From contig NZ_JAIOAO010000007.1 in NCBI RefSeq assembly GCF_021190955.1, forward strand, positions 62,001-126,000: a stretch of DNA of 64,000 bases, in the 5' to 3' direction. Below the pieces are notes generated by a model. The model saw only the letters and a program-made list of their open reading frames with translations, was not told the DNA's origin and made no database searches. Origin of the DNA: Parachryseolinea silvisoli (GTDB lineage: Bacteria > Bacteroidota > Bacteroidia > Cytophagales > Cyclobacteriaceae). The position numbers and the translations under genes are program-made. Below, piece by piece: positions 62,242 through 64,000 of the stretch. How positions within the stretch are numbered: position 1 is the first letter of the stretch; every line of letters begins with the position of its first letter.

Positions 62242-63417
62242 ATGCAAACCGGACGTTTACGTTTTCACGCCTGCCTGACGGTAGGCAGGTTCATTCTTCT
62301 CTTTATCGCGCTTGTTTATCTCTCGTCTTGCGGCTCTGCCAAGAAGTCGTACGAGCGCGGCGACTATTACGGCGCCGTAATGAAGGCTGTGAACAAGTTG
62401 CGCGGCAACCCTGATCACTCCAAGACGCTCGACGCGCTGAAGAATGCCTACCCGCTGGCGGTCGAGCAATTCCAGACGCAGGCCAAAAACGAGATCGCCT
62501 CGAATGCGGCCTTTAAGTGGAAGAACTCCATCCAGTATTACAACTCTATCAACCAGATGTACGAGGCCATCCGTGCGTGCCCCGGTTGTATGAAGGCTGT
62601 CAAGAACCCGGTGAACGTCTATTCGGAGATTGGCCCCCTAAAAGAAAAGGCTGCGGAAGAGAGCTACAACGCTGGCATAGACGCCCTCATGAAGGGTAAC
62701 CGAAACGAAGCGAAGAAGGCGTATTACAGCTTTGCGGATGCCCAGAGTTTTGTGCCAGGCTACAAGGACGTGGTGGAGTACCTCGACAAAGCCAAAGAGG
62801 AAGCGACGCTGATCGTGGTGCTGGAGCAAATCCCGGTGCCGGCGCGTTACAACCTGAGTGGTGGTTTCTTCCAGGACAAGGTTGAGGAGTTTGTACGCTC
62901 CAACTATACAGAACAAACCTTTATCCGCTTCTATACTCCCGAGGAGATGAAGACGATTCGCCTGAAGCGCATTGACCAGATCGTGCGTGTACAGTTCGAC
63001 GACTTCTCGGTAGGCAATTCGAATATGAAGGAGAAGGAAGAGACTTTCTCCAAAGACAGCGTGAAAGTCGGAGAGGCCAAAGTGGCGGGCAAGACCGTGC
63101 CTGTGTATAACACAGTGAAGGCCAAATACACGACCTACCGCAAGGAGATTGTTTCCTCGGGGCTGCTCAGCATGGTTGTGATGGACGGCAAGACCAACGG
63201 TGTGTTGGCACACCGGAAGTTCAACGGTGAGTATGTGTGGGTAAGCCAGTGGGCACGCTTTAACGGCGACGACCGCGCCCTGACGAGCCAGCAGATTGCC
63301 CTCACCAAACAACGCGAGCAACAACCGCCGGTGGCCCAGGACCTGTTCCTGGAGTTCACCAAGCCGATCTATAATCAACTGATCCCGGCCATTAAGGGAT
63401 TCTATCAGAATTACTAA
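62242..63417 (+). CDS. Conserved hypothetical lipoprotein with TPR-like region
   Basis: I take the start at 62242 (MQTGRLRFH), which gives a lipoprotein signal with lipobox LVYLSSCGS; the earlier frame (62200) lies over the promoter. The 391-residue protein has a helical, TPR-like segment (about 35-190: KSYERGDYYGAVMKAVNKL, SYNAGIDALMKGNRNEAKK) and a C-terminal beta-rich domain (about 200-390). I do not recognise a named family. It stands alone and is followed by a strong terminator, then msrA. A role in envelope maintenance is possible but not shown. Confidence 0.75.
   Translation: MQTGRLRFHACLTVGRFILLFIALVYLSSCGSAKKSYERGDYYGAVMKAVNKLRGNPDHSKTLDALKNAYPLAVEQFQTQAKNEIASNAAFKWKNSIQYYNSINQMYEAIRACPGCMKAVKNPVNVYSEIGPLKEKAAEESYNAGIDALMKGNRNEAKKAYYSFADAQSFVPGYKDVVEYLDKAKEEATLIVVLEQIPVPARYNLSGGFFQDKVEEFVRSNYTEQTFIRFYTPEEMKTIRLKRIDQIVRVQFDDFSVGNSNMKEKEETFSKDSVKVGEAKVAGKTVPVYNTVKAKYTTYRKEIVSSGLLSMVVMDGKTNGVLAHRKFNGEYVWVSQWARFNGDDRALTSQQIALTKQREQQPPVAQDLFLEFTKPIYNQLIPAIKGFYQNY
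62270..62289. repeat. Short palindromic element CCTGCCT...AGGCAGG inside a gene
   Basis: CCTGCCTGACGGTAGGCAGG has 7-bp perfect arms around GACGGT. It lies in the signal-peptide coding part of the lipoprotein gene. CCTGCC-type palindromes occur as scattered repeats in several Bacteroidota genomes; only this copy was noticed in the window. Confidence 0.4.
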
Positions 63418-63439
63418 CGCTGTCACTGGCGTATAGTCC

Positions 63440-63488
63440 TTTGCCTGGACTCTCGTTTTTCTGAAAACGGGAATCCAGGCAAACCATT
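63440..63488 (+). terminator. Terminator between lipoprotein gene and msrA
   Basis: A 20-bp stem with one mismatch and one wobble (63440-63459 with 63464-63483) is followed by CCATTTTT. It begins 23 bases past the lipoprotein stop codon. Confidence 0.92.
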
Positions 63489-63528
63489 TTTACCGTATTT
63501 AGGTTTTTATGACTAAACACGGACTCCT

Positions 63529-64000
63529 ATGAAATTCGGATTATGGGCAACAATCCTGGCACTGCTGGTCGCCGGGAGCTCCTGCGGACAAAAGCAAAAA
63601 CAAGCAACAACGATGACAAATAAACCTGTAAAAGAAGGCCTCGCGGTAGCAACCTTTGGGAACGGTTGTTTCTGGTGTACAGAAGCGGTCTTTCAAAACG
63701 TGGAGGGTGTCGAATTGGTAGAATCCGGCTACTCGGGTGGCCACGTAAAGAACCCTACCTACAAAGAAGTGTGTACCGGGCAGACGGGCCATGCGGAAGT
63801 AATCCATGTACATTACGACCCCGCGAAGATTAGCTACGACGAATTACTGGAAGTGTTCTGGAAGACGCACGATCCCACGACGCTTAACCGTCAGGGTGCC
63901 GATGAGGGTACGCAGTATCGTTCGGCGATCTTCTATCACAACGATGAGCAGAAGCAACTGGCTGAGAAGTATAAACAAGCGCTGGATAAATCCGGTGCGT
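63529..64000 (+). CDS. msrA: Peptide methionine sulfoxide reductase A, lipoprotein type (partial at window end)
   Basis: The start at 63529 gives [20 protein letters not shown], a lipoprotein signal with lipobox cysteine, so this MsrA is probably exported to the periplasm or outer membrane. Then comes the catalytic motif GNGCFWCTE with the active-site cysteine, followed by [20 protein letters not shown] and [12 protein letters not shown], all MsrA hallmarks; [13 protein letters not shown] is further on. It reduces the S-epimer of methionine sulfoxide in oxidised envelope proteins. 157 codons are present; the C-terminal recycling cysteines lie outside the window. Confidence 0.95.
   Translation, partial: MKFGLWATILALLVAGSSCGQKQKQATTMTNKPVKEGLAVATFGNGCFWCTEAVFQNVEGVELVESGYSGGHVKNPTYKEVCTGQTGHAEVIHVHYDPAKISYDELLEVFWKTHDPTTLNRQGADEGTQYRSAIFYHNDEQKQLAEKYKQALDKSGA

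Noticed and set aside
1-64000. CRISPR arrays, insertion sequences and rRNA
   Set aside because: No regularly spaced direct repeats, transposase-like frame or rRNA sequence was seen on reading the window.

Overview
The window looks like chromosomal DNA of a Bacteroidota bacterium, most likely Cytophagales or a close relative. Reasons: two SusC/SusD outer-membrane pairs, a type IX secretion C-terminal domain, a two-component-style propeller sensor kinase, a XylR-type AraC regulator, and several matches to the Bacteroidota promoter -7 element TAnnTTTG. The genus is inferred from gene content only. No rRNA, complete tRNA, CRISPR array or insertion sequence was seen.

Region 1 (1-11402, + strand) is the distal part of an extracellular contractile injection system (eCIS, Afp/PVC/MAC-like): the end of a VgrG-like spike, a PAAR tip, a gp25-like baseplate protein, a baseplate-J protein, a small fibre-like protein, a second baseplate-like protein, a membrane-anchored STAND-type NTPase, and a terminal gene that looks like injected cargo. 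Its N-terminal leader resembles those of eCIS-associated proteins, and its C-terminal domain has a Cys-His arrangement like CheD/CNF deamidases. Sheath and tube genes would lie upstream of the window. This is the best candidate for an undescribed system.

Region 2 (11478-22768, - strand) is a polysaccharide utilisation locus: SusC, SusD, a DUF3823-type lipoprotein, then after a strong terminator a large secreted tandem beta-helix protein with T9SS tail and a GH43 enzyme. It is followed on the + strand by a SPOR-OmpA envelope protein and a XylR-like regulator (23172-25888).

Region 3 (25926-39952, - strand) carries a second SusC/SusD pair with an unusual set of phosphoesterases: a GDPD phosphodiesterase, a PhoPQ-related protein and a metallophosphoesterase. 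Upstream lies an operon of a second metallophosphoesterase, an unrecognised propeller/toroid lipoprotein and a ROK kinase without the zinc loop. I infer that this region handles phosphate-bearing glycans or phosphodiesters.

Region 4 (40217-48732) is mixed: a lipoprotein, a large hybrid sensor kinase, a phospholipase-D-family protein, and a divergent quinone-oxidoreductase/HxlR pair with two clear 17-bp operators. A 20-nt tRNA 3'-end-like fragment may mark an old integration site.

Region 5 (48763-56838) is an SOS-like mutagenesis cassette: a LexA-like HTH/S24 regulator divergent from dinB, a 2H phosphoesterase, recQ and a DnaE2-type polymerase with a degenerate PHP domain.

Region 6 (56914-62071) is an alpha-glucoside module: a LacI regulator with a likely autoregulatory operator, a GH31 alpha-glucosidase and an MFS sugar transporter. 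The window ends with a conserved lipoprotein and a truncated lipoprotein-type msrA.
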